Positions 1 to 8,721 of a stretch of DNA of 64,000 nucleotides are shown in pieces (within the stretch, counting starts at the first letter, position 1; each line of letters starts with the position of its first letter). The position numbers were made by a program, and so were the translations under genes. Below the pieces are notes generated by a model. It saw only the letters and a list, made by a program, of their open reading frames with translations. It was not told where the DNA came from and did not search any database. Source of the DNA: Aestuariivivens sediminis. GTDB taxonomy: Bacteria > Bacteroidota > Bacteroidia > Flavobacteriales > Flavobacteriaceae. The DNA lies in assembly GCF_022662105.1 (NCBI RefSeq), contig NZ_JAKMCP010000003.1, forward strand, positions 372,001 to 436,000, read 5' to 3'.

Positions 1-1071
1 GTCAAAGCGGTCGAGTATTTTATCAAAGAAAAATTTGATGCTTTGGGATTATCGCCATTTAAGGAGTTTATACATTTTGGACTAACATCACAGGATATTA
101 ACAATACAGCCATCCCATTAAGTTTAAAGGAAGCTATTAACCTGATTTACATCCCTGAATACCAAAACCTTTTAGACCGACTCAAGGCATTGACTGAAGA
201 ATGGATGGAAGTACCCATGCTGGCGAGAACGCATGGGCAACCGGCCTCTCCAACTAGACTGGGGAAAGAAATAGAGGTTTTTGTTGTACGAATGGAAGAA
301 CAGTATAATTTCCTTAAAAACATTCCAAATGGGGCCAAATTTGGTGGAGCAACCGGTAATTTTAACGCCCACCATGTGGCCTATCCCGATATGGACTGGA
401 AGGCTTTTGGAACCACTTTTGTACAACATAAATTAGGACTACATCATTCATTTCCGACCACACAAATAGAGCATTATGACCATATGGCGGCCTTGTTCGA
501 TACCCTCAAGCGCATCAACACTATTGTCATCGATTTAAACAGGGATATTTGGACCTATGTGTCCATGGATTATTTTAAACAAAAAATCAAGGCGGGCGAA
601 GTTGGAAGTAGTGCGATGCCACATAAGGTGAATCCCATTGATTTCGAAAACAGTGAAGGGAACCTTGGCCTGGCCAATGCTATTTTTGAACATCTTTCTG
701 CCAAGCTTCCCATTTCCAGATTACAACGCGATTTAACAGACAGTACCGTATTACGAAACATTGGGGTGCCTTTCGGACATACCTTAATCGGGTTTAAATC
801 AACTTTAAAAGGGTTAAATAAATTATTATTGAATGAGGTCAAATTTGCGGAAGATTTAAATAATAACTGGGCTGTTGTGGCTGAAGCTATTCAAACTATT
901 TTACGCCGCGAGGGCTATCCAAACCCCTATGAAGCCTTAAAAGGTTTAACACGTACAAACGAAAAGATAAACCAAAAATCCATTTCAAATTTTATCGATA
1001 CCTTAGAAGTCTCTAACAACATAAAAGAGGAACTAAAACGAATCACGCCCAGCAATTATACTGGAATTTAA
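1..1071 (+). CDS. purB: Adenylosuccinate lyase, 5'-truncated by window edge
   Basis: Cytosolic lyase of purine synthesis; it releases fumarate from SAICAR and from adenylosuccinate. The reading frame is open from base 1, so the N-terminus lies outside the window. Visible family motifs are the FGLTSQDINNTA segment, the ARTHGQPASPT segment with its active-site His, and the signature loop GSSAMPHKVNPIDFENSEGN. The C-terminus looks complete, ending at a TAA. The next gene starts 2 bases after the stop. Family assignment is secure; only the missing start limits the entry. The other purine gene of the window, purL, sits at the far end and is not in the same transcription unit. Confidence 0.97.
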   Translation, partial: VKAVEYFIKEKFDALGLSPFKEFIHFGLTSQDINNTAIPLSLKEAINLIYIPEYQNLLDRLKALTEEWMEVPMLARTHGQPASPTRLGKEIEVFVVRMEEQYNFLKNIPNGAKFGGATGNFNAHHVAYPDMDWKAFGTTFVQHKLGLHHSFPTTQIEHYDHMAALFDTLKRINTIVIDLNRDIWTYVSMDYFKQKIKAGEVGSSAMPHKVNPIDFENSEGNLGLANAIFEHLSAKLPISRLQRDLTDSTVLRNIGVPFGHTLIGFKSTLKGLNKLLLNEVKFAEDLNNNWAVVAEAIQTILRREGYPNPYEALKGLTRTNEKINQKSISNFIDTLEVSNNIKEELKRITPSNYTGI

Positions 1072-1073
1072 AA

Positions 1074-1301
1074 ATGATACTTAAGGACAATCAATCGTTA
1101 TTACTCTGTGGCATTTTGGTAGCGGGTATATTTGTTTCGGGTATATTTGATATTCTGGATAATTTTATGGTATTGACCCTATTAATCCTTATTTATGGAT
1201 GTATTGTTGCCAATATTATCTATACAAAAAGTAAATCCATTACCAGCACTGTGGATAACCATACTCAAGAAAAAACTCCCAGTGAGCACCGGGAGTTTTA
1301 A
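1074..1301 (+). CDS. Small membrane protein of unknown function
   Basis: A 75-residue protein with two predicted membrane helices (about residues 8-25 and 31-50) and a polar C-terminal tail. I do not recognise a family. It starts 2 bases after the purB stop and is probably co-transcribed with it. Its last codons are built from a hairpin that looks like the operon terminator, so the tail sequence is partly dictated by RNA structure. It could be a fortuitous frame, but the spacing and the helix pattern favour a real gene. Confidence 0.55.
   Translation: MILKDNQSLLLCGILVAGIFVSGIFDILDNFMVLTLLILIYGCIVANIIYTKSKSITSTVDNHTQEKTPSEHREF
1272..1299. terminator. Hairpin terminator overlapping the end of the 75-aa gene
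   Basis: Nine-base arms AAAACTCCC (1272-1280) and GGGAGTTTT (1291-1299) flank a 10-base loop. The right arm supplies the T-run, and the A-run of the left arm gives a T-run on the other strand. It lies between converging genes and could stop transcription both ways. Confidence 0.75.
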
Positions 1302-1323
1302 TGATTTTGTATGCATCAAAATG

Positions 1324-1866
1324 TTATTGAAAGAAATTCATAAGGTCACCCACTTGAGAGGCCTCAAAATTGCTGTCTCTCAAAACACTTGCCAGTGTAA
1401 TCATTTTATCTGGACTCATAGCGTTGCCTAAAACCCGAACAATTGCAAACCCAATACCTTTAGAATTACCAAACACGATAACTTCATCGGCCTCATCATC
1501 ATCACCAACATATTTAACTACAATGTTATTCCCCTTGTCACTAAACTCGATTAAATCGTTGTATTTTTTGTTATTCAAAATCGTCTTCACCTTAGCCAAC
1601 TCGATGTCATACCTCTCTTTGTTATCTTCTTGAGCTTTAAATCCTAAGAAATTTAATCGCTTCACGGATCGATAGGCTTCCATCTGATCATTATTAAATT
1701 TGGATGCATCTACTTTAACCATAGATAATGGGAGATCTTGTGAAATAAAGTTAGCGGACTCCTGGTTATCTACAAAATACCGTTGCAGACTAACGCCATC
1801 GTCACAGCTGGTTAACCAAACTGTGACCATGACGATTGAAAATATATGCTTGATTGTTCGTTTCAT
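1324..1866 (-). CDS. DUF4252 lipoprotein
   Basis: A 180-residue secreted protein. The N-terminus has a signal peptide ending in a lipobox-like WLTSC, so it is probably a lipoprotein. The C-terminal half matches the DUF4252 pattern of Bacteroidota (an acidic DDDEADEVIVF segment followed by a glycine-rich stretch and a terminal helix). It is the last gene of a minus-strand set: ECF sigma factor, membrane protein, DUF4252, DUF4252. The 14-base gap to the upstream DUF4252 gene suggests one transcript. The function of DUF4252 is unknown; the context suggests an envelope protein governed by the sigma factor. Confidence 0.8.
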   Translation of the reverse strand: MKRTIKHIFSIVMVTVWLTSCDDGVSLQRYFVDNQESANFISQDLPLSMVKVDASKFNNDQMEAYRSVKRLNFLGFKAQEDNKERYDIELAKVKTILNNKKYNDLIEFSDKGNNIVVKYVGDDDEADEVIVFGNSKGIGFAIVRVLGNAMSPDKMITLASVLRDSNFEASQVGDLMNFFQ

Positions 1867-1880
1867 GATTGATTTCCAGT

Positions 1881-2441
1881 CTATTTATCCTTTTCCAAAT
1901 GTTGACCACCGGGAATGTTCATTTTTTGGGTCAGTTTAGAGATTTCATTCAAATCAATGTTACCGGTAAGGGATACTACAACCGTTTCTATTTTACGCGC
2001 CTTACCATTAATTTCAATTTTATCCTCCATAACCTTATCAATACCATTAACAAAGATTAAAAGTTCTTCAACATGATCTACGTCTTTACCTTCTTTTACA
2101 TAAAATTTCACTTCACTACCATCATCCTTTACTTCCATAAGTTCTTCCAAGGCACTGGAGCGTGATTTAACCCATTTTGAAATATCAGCAGAAATGCTTT
2201 GGTTATCCGTTACAATGGTTTTAAAACTGGTAATACTTTTAACCATATCCATATAAGCTTTGGCTTCGGCATCATCCGTATCTATTCCAATTTTGGCTAT
2301 CATTTGGAACATCTTTGGTTTAATGTTCACATAGGTTACATCAGGGTTTTCGCTATATTTTTCAAAAACACTATTTTGGGACATACCGGTTAATGGTAAC
2401 ATTACCATGGCCACTAACCATATTGTTAATCTATTTTTCAT
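1881..2441 (-). CDS. DUF4252 secreted protein
   Basis: A 186-residue protein with a cleavable signal peptide (hydrophobic stretch ending near GMSQ). It shares the DUF4252 layout with the following gene: an N-terminal ISAD..KW..S region, a charged middle with a VEELLIFVNG strand, and a C-terminal LTGNIDLNEISKL segment. No lipobox Cys is present, unlike its neighbour, so the two paralogues probably sit in different envelope sites. Function unknown. It belongs to the sigma-factor operon read from 3440 downward. Confidence 0.8.
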   Translation of the reverse strand: MKNRLTIWLVAMVMLPLTGMSQNSVFEKYSENPDVTYVNIKPKMFQMIAKIGIDTDDAEAKAYMDMVKSITSFKTIVTDNQSISADISKWVKSRSSALEELMEVKDDGSEVKFYVKEGKDVDHVEELLIFVNGIDKVMEDKIEINGKARKIETVVVSLTGNIDLNEISKLTQKMNIPGGQHLEKDK

Positions 2442-2473
2442 CGTATTTGTTATTAAAGTTGTTATTGATTTAC

Positions 2474-2944
2474 TTATCTATTTGTTTTAAAAATGATACT
2501 TGTTGTATTTTCTATTTCTGAAAGATACCCTAAAGTAGACGTTCCTTTGTTTACCTCGTTCAGGTATCCTACAGTCGAAGTTCCTTTATTCATTTGATTT
2601 GAAATCATAGCTAACGATTTTGAAATTTCGTTAAAAGCAACTTCGGGATCATCAATGGTACCAACATCGCCGGGTTTGTTGAAAAATATCCCCAACATTA
2701 AAACAACTACTGCTGCGACAGAAATCCACTTGTAAATAAATATTCGCTTAGTTTTTAATGGAATGTCTTTAGTAAATTGTTCTTGTTGATTTACCAAAAA
2801 ATACGTAAACATAGGTTTATACATTTCTAAATGTGGTGCCACCGTGTCACTCGTAAAATAGGTTTTTAACACTTGCTCTTCTTTTAGCGATGTTTCCCCC
2901 TTTTCGTACTTATTCAGTAATTTTTCTATATCATTTAATACCAT
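2474..2944 (-). CDS. Single-pass membrane protein, probable anti-sigma partner
   Basis: A 156-residue protein: a helical cytoplasmic N-terminal part (about 1-68), one membrane helix (about 72-88) and a periplasmic tail. The gene overlaps the ECF sigma gene by 14 bases, the classic arrangement of sigma and anti-sigma factor. There is no recognisable zinc-binding ASD motif, so the role rests on position and topology. The tail holds two adjacent 13-residue repeats (119-131 and 132-144, pattern NKGTSTxGYLxEx). I infer that it tethers the sigma factor and that the tail senses an envelope signal. Confidence 0.65.
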   Translation of the reverse strand: MVLNDIEKLLNKYEKGETSLKEEQVLKTYFTSDTVAPHLEMYKPMFTYFLVNQQEQFTKDIPLKTKRIFIYKWISVAAVVVLMLGIFFNKPGDVGTIDDPEVAFNEISKSLAMISNQMNKGTSTVGYLNEVNKGTSTLGYLSEIENTTSIIFKTNR

Positions 2945-3440
2945 AATTATGTGTATTAGTTAATTTTTCTCGTATTGTTTTTCTGGCTCTGGACAGGTTA
3001 ACACGCACAGCGGTTTGGTTCATACTTAACATTTCTGCGATTTCATCATAATCATACTCCTCAATATCCCTTAATTGTATGATCAATTTTTGCTGTTCTG
3101 GGAGGTCTTCTATTATTTTTGCCACCCAATTAACGCTGTCATTTAGTTCTATCTGCTTTTGAAGCGCAGTTTGTTTATCTTCATAATTACTATGAACAAT
3201 CTTTAAATTTTGTGATTGTTTTGACTTTAATTTATCAAAACAAAAATTCTTTGTCATGGTCATAGAAAAGGCTTCAACATTTTTATACTCTGCTATCTTT
3301 TCTTTATTGTTCCATAACTTTAAAATGATCTCTTGCGTGGCGTCTTCAGCTTCCTCTGTAGAAATAAGTAATCGTTTAGCTAATCGAAATACTTTATCCT
3401 TAAAAGGCATTACAATATTTAAAAACTCACTTTGAGTCAT
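2931..3440 (-). CDS. ECF-type RNA polymerase sigma factor
   Basis: A 169-residue sigma-70 family protein with region 2 (about 10-75, including the [11 protein letters not shown] segment that contacts core polymerase and the -10 element) and region 4 (about 110-160, ending in a helix-turn-helix with [18 protein letters not shown]). It heads a minus-strand unit with a membrane protein and two DUF4252 proteins, which are likely its regulator and targets. The promoter was not resolved; 149 bases separate it from the divergent S41 peptidase gene. Confidence 0.92.
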   Translation of the reverse strand: MTQSEFLNIVMPFKDKVFRLAKRLLISTEEAEDATQEIILKLWNNKEKIAEYKNVEAFSMTMTKNFCFDKLKSKQSQNLKIVHSNYEDKQTALQKQIELNDSVNWVAKIIEDLPEQQKLIIQLRDIEEYDYDEIAEMLSMNQTAVRVNLSRARKTIREKLTNTHNYGIK

Positions 3441-3589
3441 TTTTTGGTTATGGTTTAGTTTAAATCGCTTATTACCGCTATTTGAAATTACGACGAATAA
3501 TGAACATATTTGTTACAAAAAATTTTTAAAATACAATAATGTAAGTACTTTTAGGGTTTTATTGACTACTTATAACAAAAGAAATTGTA

Positions 3590-5092
3590 ATGAAAACTCA
3601 GTTAAAAGTCCCCCTTCTACTCCTCTGTTTATTTCTGTTAACCCATAGTTGTTTTCAAGACAATGATGACAATACCATTAGCGCCAACCAAATCAATGAT
3701 TTTATTTGGAAAGGAATGAACTTGTTTTATTTGTACAAGGACAATGTTCCCGATCTCGCCAATGATAGATTTTCTACAACTGGCGAATATGCCGATTATT
3801 TAAACTCATTTTCACAACCTGAAGAATTCTTTGAAAGTCTAATATATCAAAGAGAAAATGTCGATCACTATAGTTGGATTGTAGATGATTACATTGCTTT
3901 AGAGCAATTCCTCGTTGGTTGCTCTGTAATAAATGGGATGGAATTTAGCCTTCTTAAAGCTCCTAATAGTGCGAATAATGTAATTGGTATAGTCCGTTTG
4001 GTTGTGCATGGTAGTGATGCCGAAAATAAAGGAATTAAAAGAGGTGATATTTTTTATGAAGTTAATGGAGTACAACTGTATTATAACTCTGAAACTGATA
4101 ATAATTTTAGTTTGTTTAACTCAAGTTCCTATACCATAGCTCTCGGAGATTATAATGATATGGGAACTCAGGACCCTTCAGATGATAGGATAGATCCGAA
4201 AAACGAATCGATTACCCTCAATAAATTTGAATTTTGTGAAGATCCCATCCATGATACTAATATCTTTACTGTTGGAACAAAAAAGGTGGGATATATTTTG
4301 TATAATGGATTTAATCCTGATTACGACTCAGAATTAAATGCCATTTTTGGTGATTTTAAATCTAATGCTATTGATGCTCTCATTGTGGATTTACGGTATA
4401 ATCCGGGTGGCTCCGTAAATTCGGCCATTCTTCTGGCGAGTATGATTACAGGGCAATTTACGGGAGAAATTTTTAGTACTGAAGAATGGAATAGTGAATT
4501 TCAACAAGCCATTGAAAGTGAAAATCCGGAATATCTTATCAATCGATTTGTTAATAATGATGAAGGCTCCAGCCTAAATAGTCTTAATCTGGATAAGGTG
4601 TATATTTTAGCAACAAATTATTCAGCTTCAGCAAGTGAATTGGTTATTAATAGCCTGGATCCTTATGTTGACGTTATACACATCGGCGAAAATACCGAGG
4701 GCAAGTATCAAGCGTCTATAACGCTTTATGATTCTGACGATTTTACCAGAGAAGGTGTTAACCCGAGTCATGCCTATGCGATGCAACCATTAATTTTTAA
4801 GTCATTAAATAGCGTTGGTTATACCGATTATAACAATGGATTAACTCCAGACATCAGTTTGGAAGAGGATTATTTAAATCTTGGTGTCTTAGGCAATGAA
4901 AATGAACCTCTTTTGGCTGCTGCATTATTTGAAATTGAAAATGCATCGGGAAAATTATCTGATATTAAATCCAAACAACGACTTCAGTTGCAATTACTTG
5001 AAGACAATAACTATCTTTCTCCAATACGAAGGGGTATGTATGTTGATAAACCCTTACCTTCTGAATTGTTAAATAAATTTCTTTTTGAATAA
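3590..5092 (+). CDS. S41 family carboxy-terminal-processing-type peptidase, lipoprotein
   Basis: A 500-residue serine peptidase relative. The N-terminus is a lipoprotein signal (LLTHSC), so it is anchored in the envelope. A PDZ-like segment lies at about 130-165 (GIKRGDIFYEVNG). The S41 core shows DLRYNPGG near residue 265, the nucleophile context NYSASASE near 345, and the TEGK lysine near 371, giving a probable Ser-Lys dyad. Its stop overlaps the start of the next gene by 8 bases. The substrate is unknown. This lipoprotein PDZ-S41 form is common in Flavobacteria. Confidence 0.88.
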   Translation: MKTQLKVPLLLLCLFLLTHSCFQDNDDNTISANQINDFIWKGMNLFYLYKDNVPDLANDRFSTTGEYADYLNSFSQPEEFFESLIYQRENVDHYSWIVDDYIALEQFLVGCSVINGMEFSLLKAPNSANNVIGIVRLVVHGSDAENKGIKRGDIFYEVNGVQLYYNSETDNNFSLFNSSSYTIALGDYNDMGTQDPSDDRIDPKNESITLNKFEFCEDPIHDTNIFTVGTKKVGYILYNGFNPDYDSELNAIFGDFKSNAIDALIVDLRYNPGGSVNSAILLASMITGQFTGEIFSTEEWNSEFQQAIESENPEYLINRFVNNDEGSSLNSLNLDKVYILATNYSASASELVINSLDPYVDVIHIGENTEGKYQASITLYDSDDFTREGVNPSHAYAMQPLIFKSLNSVGYTDYNNGLTPDISLEEDYLNLGVLGNENEPLLAAALFEIENASGKLSDIKSKQRLQLQLLEDNNYLSPIRRGMYVDKPLPSELLNKFLFE

Positions 5093-5801
5093 ATTTAAAA
5101 CCTACTTCAACTGGAGCTCTGGTAAGGATTCTGCTATTGCTCTTTTTTACTTGTTACAAGATGCGCGTTTTAGCATTGAAAAACTTATAACTACTATAAA
5201 CAGTCATTATAATAGAGTGTCCATGCACGGGCTCAGAACAGAACTTTTGGTGGCCCAGTTCCAGGCGGTCAAAATTCCCTATAGCTTTGTAGAGTTACCT
5301 GAAATGCCAGATATGGCCCGTTATGAGCAAATAATAGGAGAAACCGTAGAGCGCTTAAAAATGGAGGGATTTACTCATAGTGCCTTTGGAGATATTTTTC
5401 TAGAAGACCTCAGAAACTATCGTGAACACCAACTTGCCCGCCAGGGAATCAAAGCTGTTTTTCCCATTTGGAACAGGGATACCAAGGAACTCCTGCAAGA
5501 ATTTCTCGATTTAGGCTTTAAATCCATTGTGGTTTGTGCCAATTCAAAATTCTTTAATGAGGACTTTGTTGGTACTGTTATGGACAAGGATTTTGTTAAA
5601 AGACTTCCACAAGGCGTAGACCCTTGTGGTGAAAATGGTGAGTTTCATACGTTTTGCTTCGATGGCCCCATTTTTAATAATCCTGTTAGCTTTGATATTG
5701 GAGAAAAAGTATACCGGGAATACGACAATCCTAATACGGGTGATAATTCGAACGGTCCGCAAGATCCCTATGGAGTTTGGTATTGCGACTTAAAACCCTG
5801 A
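5085..5801 (+). CDS. DUF71/COG2102 ATP-pyrophosphatase, probable B12-salvage subgroup
   Basis: A 238-residue PP-loop ATPase of the Dph6 (diphthine-ammonia ligase) family. Visible are the PP-loop SSGKDS (residues 11-16), a central SAFGDI segment and the C-terminal GEFHTFCFDGP motif. Bacteria lack diphthamide, and comparative genomics of DUF71/COG2102 predicted a bacterial subgroup acting in cobalamin salvage; the adjacent riboswitch-controlled BtuB-like gene supports that subgroup. I chose the TTG at 5085: the PP-loop follows within 12 codons and the next ATG is far inside the domain. It overlaps the S41 gene by 8 bases. The exact reaction is unknown. Confidence 0.82.
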   Translation: MNKFKTYFNWSSGKDSAIALFYLLQDARFSIEKLITTINSHYNRVSMHGLRTELLVAQFQAVKIPYSFVELPEMPDMARYEQIIGETVERLKMEGFTHSAFGDIFLEDLRNYREHQLARQGIKAVFPIWNRDTKELLQEFLDLGFKSIVVCANSKFFNEDFVGTVMDKDFVKRLPQGVDPCGENGEFHTFCFDGPIFNNPVSFDIGEKVYREYDNPNTGDNSNGPQDPYGVWYCDLKP

Positions 5802-5804
5802 AAA

Positions 5805-5827
5805 ATGCCTCCTTGTTTTGGAGGCAT
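5805..5827 (-). terminator. Terminator for the BtuB-like gene
   Basis: Perfect 8-bp arms ATGCCTCC (5805-5812) and GGAGGCAT (5820-5827) with a 7-base loop. The A-run at 5801-5805 gives a T-run only on the minus strand, so it mainly ends the receptor transcript, though it also lies just after the plus-strand DUF71 gene. Confidence 0.75.
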
Positions 5828-5859
5828 GGATTCATTCCATAAGGGTCCGATAATCTATT

Positions 5860-7716
5860 TTATAACATAATATGCAAACCTAAATTAACATTTCTACCCT
5901 TGGTTGTGTAATAATAAATTTCAAAATAATCTTCATTGAGTACATTGGTTACACTAGTAAAAAGTTTTATTTTATTTTTTATGATCTTCATACTAAAATA
6001 AAAATCTATTGTCGAAAATGCGTCAAGCTTAACATTCCCGATATCCATTCTGCTATCTACAAATTGATATTGTAATGAGGCATATGTGTTTTTACTACAG
6101 TCATATCCCAATCCAACATTTACTTTATGCTTTGGAATTCTTAAACGATATCCCTCCTTGAATTCGGTAAAGGTATAATTCGTAACGACAGACAGATCCT
6201 GCGCTAAATCAAATTCACCCTCTACTTCAACACCATGAACTCTTGCATCTTCATCGGCGTTTACATAGCCCGTGGTATACACAATTGTGTTTGTTTCCTT
6301 TCTATTATAATAGACCCCGCTTAAACGCACTCCTGATTTTGAGTTAAATTCCAAACCACTTTCAATGGTTCGGTTCTCTTCTGGTTCCAAATTGGGATTG
6401 GCACCAAAATAACCAAATAGTTCAGACAAATTAGGGGCTATAAAAGAAGTGGCATAAGAGCCGAAAACTTTAATATAACCCTGTTGTAAATCAACTGTAT
6501 AGGACGGATTTAAACTATATACAAAGTGCGAACCATACTCACTATGGTTGTTTAACCTCCCTCCCGCATTTAAGTTCAAACCGAAGTCAGAAATATAAAC
6601 CAGATTTAAAAATGGATCAGTATTTGTAAAACGTCTTTCTTCTGAAAATTGACTTTTATAATCACCATAATTTATACCAACAATGGTATAAAACATATCA
6701 TCAAAAACATATTTATTATAAGCATCAACGATATAACTCTTAGCCTTGTGGACAGATCCAAAATCCGAAATGGTTTCTCTGTTCAATTCTGTATAAGCCG
6801 CATTAAATTGAAAACTGCCATTATTATAACTAAACTTAGGAGACACTCCTACCCGTTTTTGCTTGGAAATATAGCTGTCATTAGTATCCGCAAATGCATA
6901 TAACGGTGCCGGGTAACCATCAATGTCCGTTTTAAGTTTATCATAACTTACAAAAGCATTCACACTAAAAACCTTATTGCTTTCATAACCCAATTTCACA
7001 CGGGTGTTAAATCTTGAAAACATATCTTTTTCAGGGTCCATAGTTTTTGCTGCAGACATTCCATCCACGTATCTATTGGCAAAACTGGCCAAATAATTAA
7101 ACTTTTCAATGCTACCACTAACAGAAACATTATTGGTGAAACTGGAAACATCATAATTTAAATCATCCTGAGGTTGATTGGTACCAACAACGGTTAAAAA
7201 ACTTCCAGATATGTGGTCCTTGGAGGCCTTTTTTGTTGTGATATTAATCACTGCGGTAGCTGCGGCATTTCCATATAATGTACTTGCTGCACCCTTAATA
7301 ATCTCAATGGATTCCACCGTGTTTAAATCTAAAAGGCGTAAATCGAAATCGTTGGCCACAGTTGATGGGTCATTTACCTGTATCCCATCTATTAATACAA
7401 GTACCTGTCTATTGTTCCCACCACGAATAAAATTACCAAGGTTTTGTCCTTCCACACTCCTACTGCCATTAATCTCAATGCCGGATTTAGTGTTAATTAA
7501 TTCTGAAATTGTCCTTCCCTGATTTCTTTCAATTTCCTGATTTGAAATCTTAATGACCATCTTTCCTGAATTTTCTCGCTTTAAGGTAAAACGTGAATCC
7601 GTAACAACAACTTCGTTCAATTGCTCTACTGTTGTTGAATCGATTTGCTGCTGCGCAAATCCAAACAAGGATATACCCAAAAAAAGTATACCAAAAGACT
7701 TTGTTTTTTTGTTCAT
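5860..7716 (-). CDS. TonB-dependent outer-membrane receptor, BtuB-like, cobalamin uptake
   Basis: A receptor of about 618 residues. From the chosen ATG at 7716 it has a clean signal peptide ending near FGFAQQ; an upstream ATG at 7752 would add 12 residues before it and is unlikely. A TonB-box-like LNEVVVTDSR is followed by the plug domain (RGGNNRQVLVLIDGIQVND, then VESIEIIKGAASTLYGNAA) and a beta-barrel ending in an aromatic-rich strand. The size and plug are BtuB-like rather than SusC-like. The cobalamin riboswitch in its leader makes B12 or another corrinoid the very likely substrate. Confidence 0.92.
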   Translation of the reverse strand: MNKKTKSFGILFLGISLFGFAQQQIDSTTVEQLNEVVVTDSRFTLKRENSGKMVIKISNQEIERNQGRTISELINTKSGIEINGSRSVEGQNLGNFIRGGNNRQVLVLIDGIQVNDPSTVANDFDLRLLDLNTVESIEIIKGAASTLYGNAAATAVINITTKKASKDHISGSFLTVVGTNQPQDDLNYDVSSFTNNVSVSGSIEKFNYLASFANRYVDGMSAAKTMDPEKDMFSRFNTRVKLGYESNKVFSVNAFVSYDKLKTDIDGYPAPLYAFADTNDSYISKQKRVGVSPKFSYNNGSFQFNAAYTELNRETISDFGSVHKAKSYIVDAYNKYVFDDMFYTIVGINYGDYKSQFSEERRFTNTDPFLNLVYISDFGLNLNAGGRLNNHSEYGSHFVYSLNPSYTVDLQQGYIKVFGSYATSFIAPNLSELFGYFGANPNLEPEENRTIESGLEFNSKSGVRLSGVYYNRKETNTIVYTTGYVNADEDARVHGVEVEGEFDLAQDLSVVTNYTFTEFKEGYRLRIPKHKVNVGLGYDCSKNTYASLQYQFVDSRMDIGNVKLDAFSTIDFYFSMKIIKNKIKLFTSVTNVLNEDYFEIYYYTTKGRNVNLGLHIML

Positions 7717-7800
7717 TTTAAATGATGAATTACTCGAGAATCGCATGTGCATTCATACGCAAACTTTTATCCCGAAAGTTTAACTAATTTGTTTTGAAAA

Positions 7801-8045
7801 TGGCAGGTCTCCTGACTTATTACACACTAATTATACCTTCCCATCACGATATGCCGTAACAGTGGTCTAGAAGAATTAGTGTCCCTCTTAAAGGAATGCC
7901 CTATAACAATCGGACATGAAATTTACAGTTGCGGGAACAGTTCCGGATTTACACCGGATTCCCTTTTAATCAGTAATGCTTTTATAAGCCCAAATAAGAA
8001 GCGCTTTGACGCTAAAAAGTGCTTAGTACATTACCAAACCAAATT
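7801..8045 (-). promoter_or_regulatory. Cobalamin riboswitch
   Basis: On the minus strand the leader contains the conserved core GGGAATCCGGTG..AATCCGGAACTG followed by CCCGCAACTGTAA (the B12 box, about 7923-7966 on the plus coordinates), and ends in the pattern GTCAGGAGACCTGCC (7802-7816). These are diagnostic of the AdoCbl riboswitch class. It lies 85 bases before the receptor start, which suggests control of translation initiation or early elongation. The outer boundaries are approximate; the 5' limit is set from a -7 element just upstream. Confidence 0.93.
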
Positions 8046-8051
8046 TCTTTA

Positions 8052-8059
8052 CAAATGTA
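8052..8059 (-). promoter_or_regulatory. Probable -7 element for the riboswitch/BtuB-like transcript
   Basis: TACATTTG on the minus strand fits the Bacteroidota -7 consensus TAnnTTTG and lies directly upstream of the riboswitch. A TTG at 8087-8089 is 27 bases away, longer than the usual spacing, so the -33 element is uncertain. Confidence 0.5.
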
Positions 8060-8096
8060 ATCATCATTTTTATTTTACTGTTAGAACAATTAATAT

Positions 8097-8104
8097 TATT
8101 TTTG
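8097..8104 (+). promoter_or_regulatory. Probable -7 element for the 164-aa membrane protein gene
   Basis: TATTTTTG matches TAnnTTTG and lies 17 bases before the ATG at 8122, implying a very short leader that does not contain the divergent riboswitch. No convincing -33 TTG was seen. Confidence 0.4.
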
Positions 8105-8121
8105 AATATAAATTAAGACGC

Positions 8122-8616
8122 ATGAAAAAGTTTCTCAATACATCACAAGGGATTATTATTTTATTTATAGTGGTTGCAGCCGGCTTTAGATTGGTTCCGC
8201 ATTTACCCAATGTTACCCCTATTACGGCCATGGCTCTTTTTTCAGGCGTTTATTTTAACAATAAAAAATTGGCCTTAACTGTACCGCTATTAGCAATGGC
8301 TCTATCCGATTTATTTTTAGGCTTTACGAGTATTAGCCTATTTGTGTACATAGCTTTTATTTTAGTTGGGGTAATTGGTATGGCTATGAAGAAAATGAAT
8401 ATTAGATCCATTCTTCTAAGTAGTATCTTATTTTTCTTAATCACCAATTTTGGTGTGTGGTTACTCTCTTATCCAAAAACATTGAACGGAATAATAGAAT
8501 GTTATACCTTGGCAATTCCATTCTTTAGAAATGCATTAATTGGCGATTTCTTCTTCGCGGGAGTTATGTATTACGGTTTTGATATCGTTTCTAAAAAGTA
8601 TTTAAAGACCATATAG
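8122..8616 (+). CDS. DUF6580-type putative transport membrane protein
   Basis: A 164-residue integral membrane protein with five or six hydrophobic helices. The pattern PNVTPITAMALFSG...PLLAMALSDLFLG resembles the DUF6580 family and S-components of ECF vitamin transporters. The frame extends upstream to 7879, but that extension would run antisense through the riboswitch; the ATG at 8122 begins a normal N-terminus. It diverges from the cobalamin receptor, so an inner-membrane role in corrinoid uptake is attractive. That role is an inference; no energising module is nearby. Confidence 0.72.
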   Translation: MKKFLNTSQGIIILFIVVAAGFRLVPHLPNVTPITAMALFSGVYFNNKKLALTVPLLAMALSDLFLGFTSISLFVYIAFILVGVIGMAMKKMNIRSILLSSILFFLITNFGVWLLSYPKTLNGIIECYTLAIPFFRNALIGDFFFAGVMYYGFDIVSKKYLKTI

Positions 8617-8650
8617 CATTATTGATTTTTATTTACCGATTAATAAAAAC

Positions 8651-8676
8651 AAAACGCTTTCCGGCGTTTTTTTTAT
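8651..8676 (+). terminator. Intrinsic terminator
   Basis: The short stem AACGC..GCGTT (within 8652-8668) is followed by an uninterrupted T-run at 8667-8674, 35 bases after the stop of the membrane protein gene. Confidence 0.75.
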
Positions 8677-8721
8677 TTTTAAAATAGTAATTTTATAAAC
8701 ATTAATTTTAGTCTGATTTCA

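Noticed and set aside
7879-8121. N-terminal extension of the 164-aa membrane protein
   Set aside because: It would run antisense through the cobalamin riboswitch and lacks a normal N-terminus; the ATG at 8122 starts a clean membrane protein.
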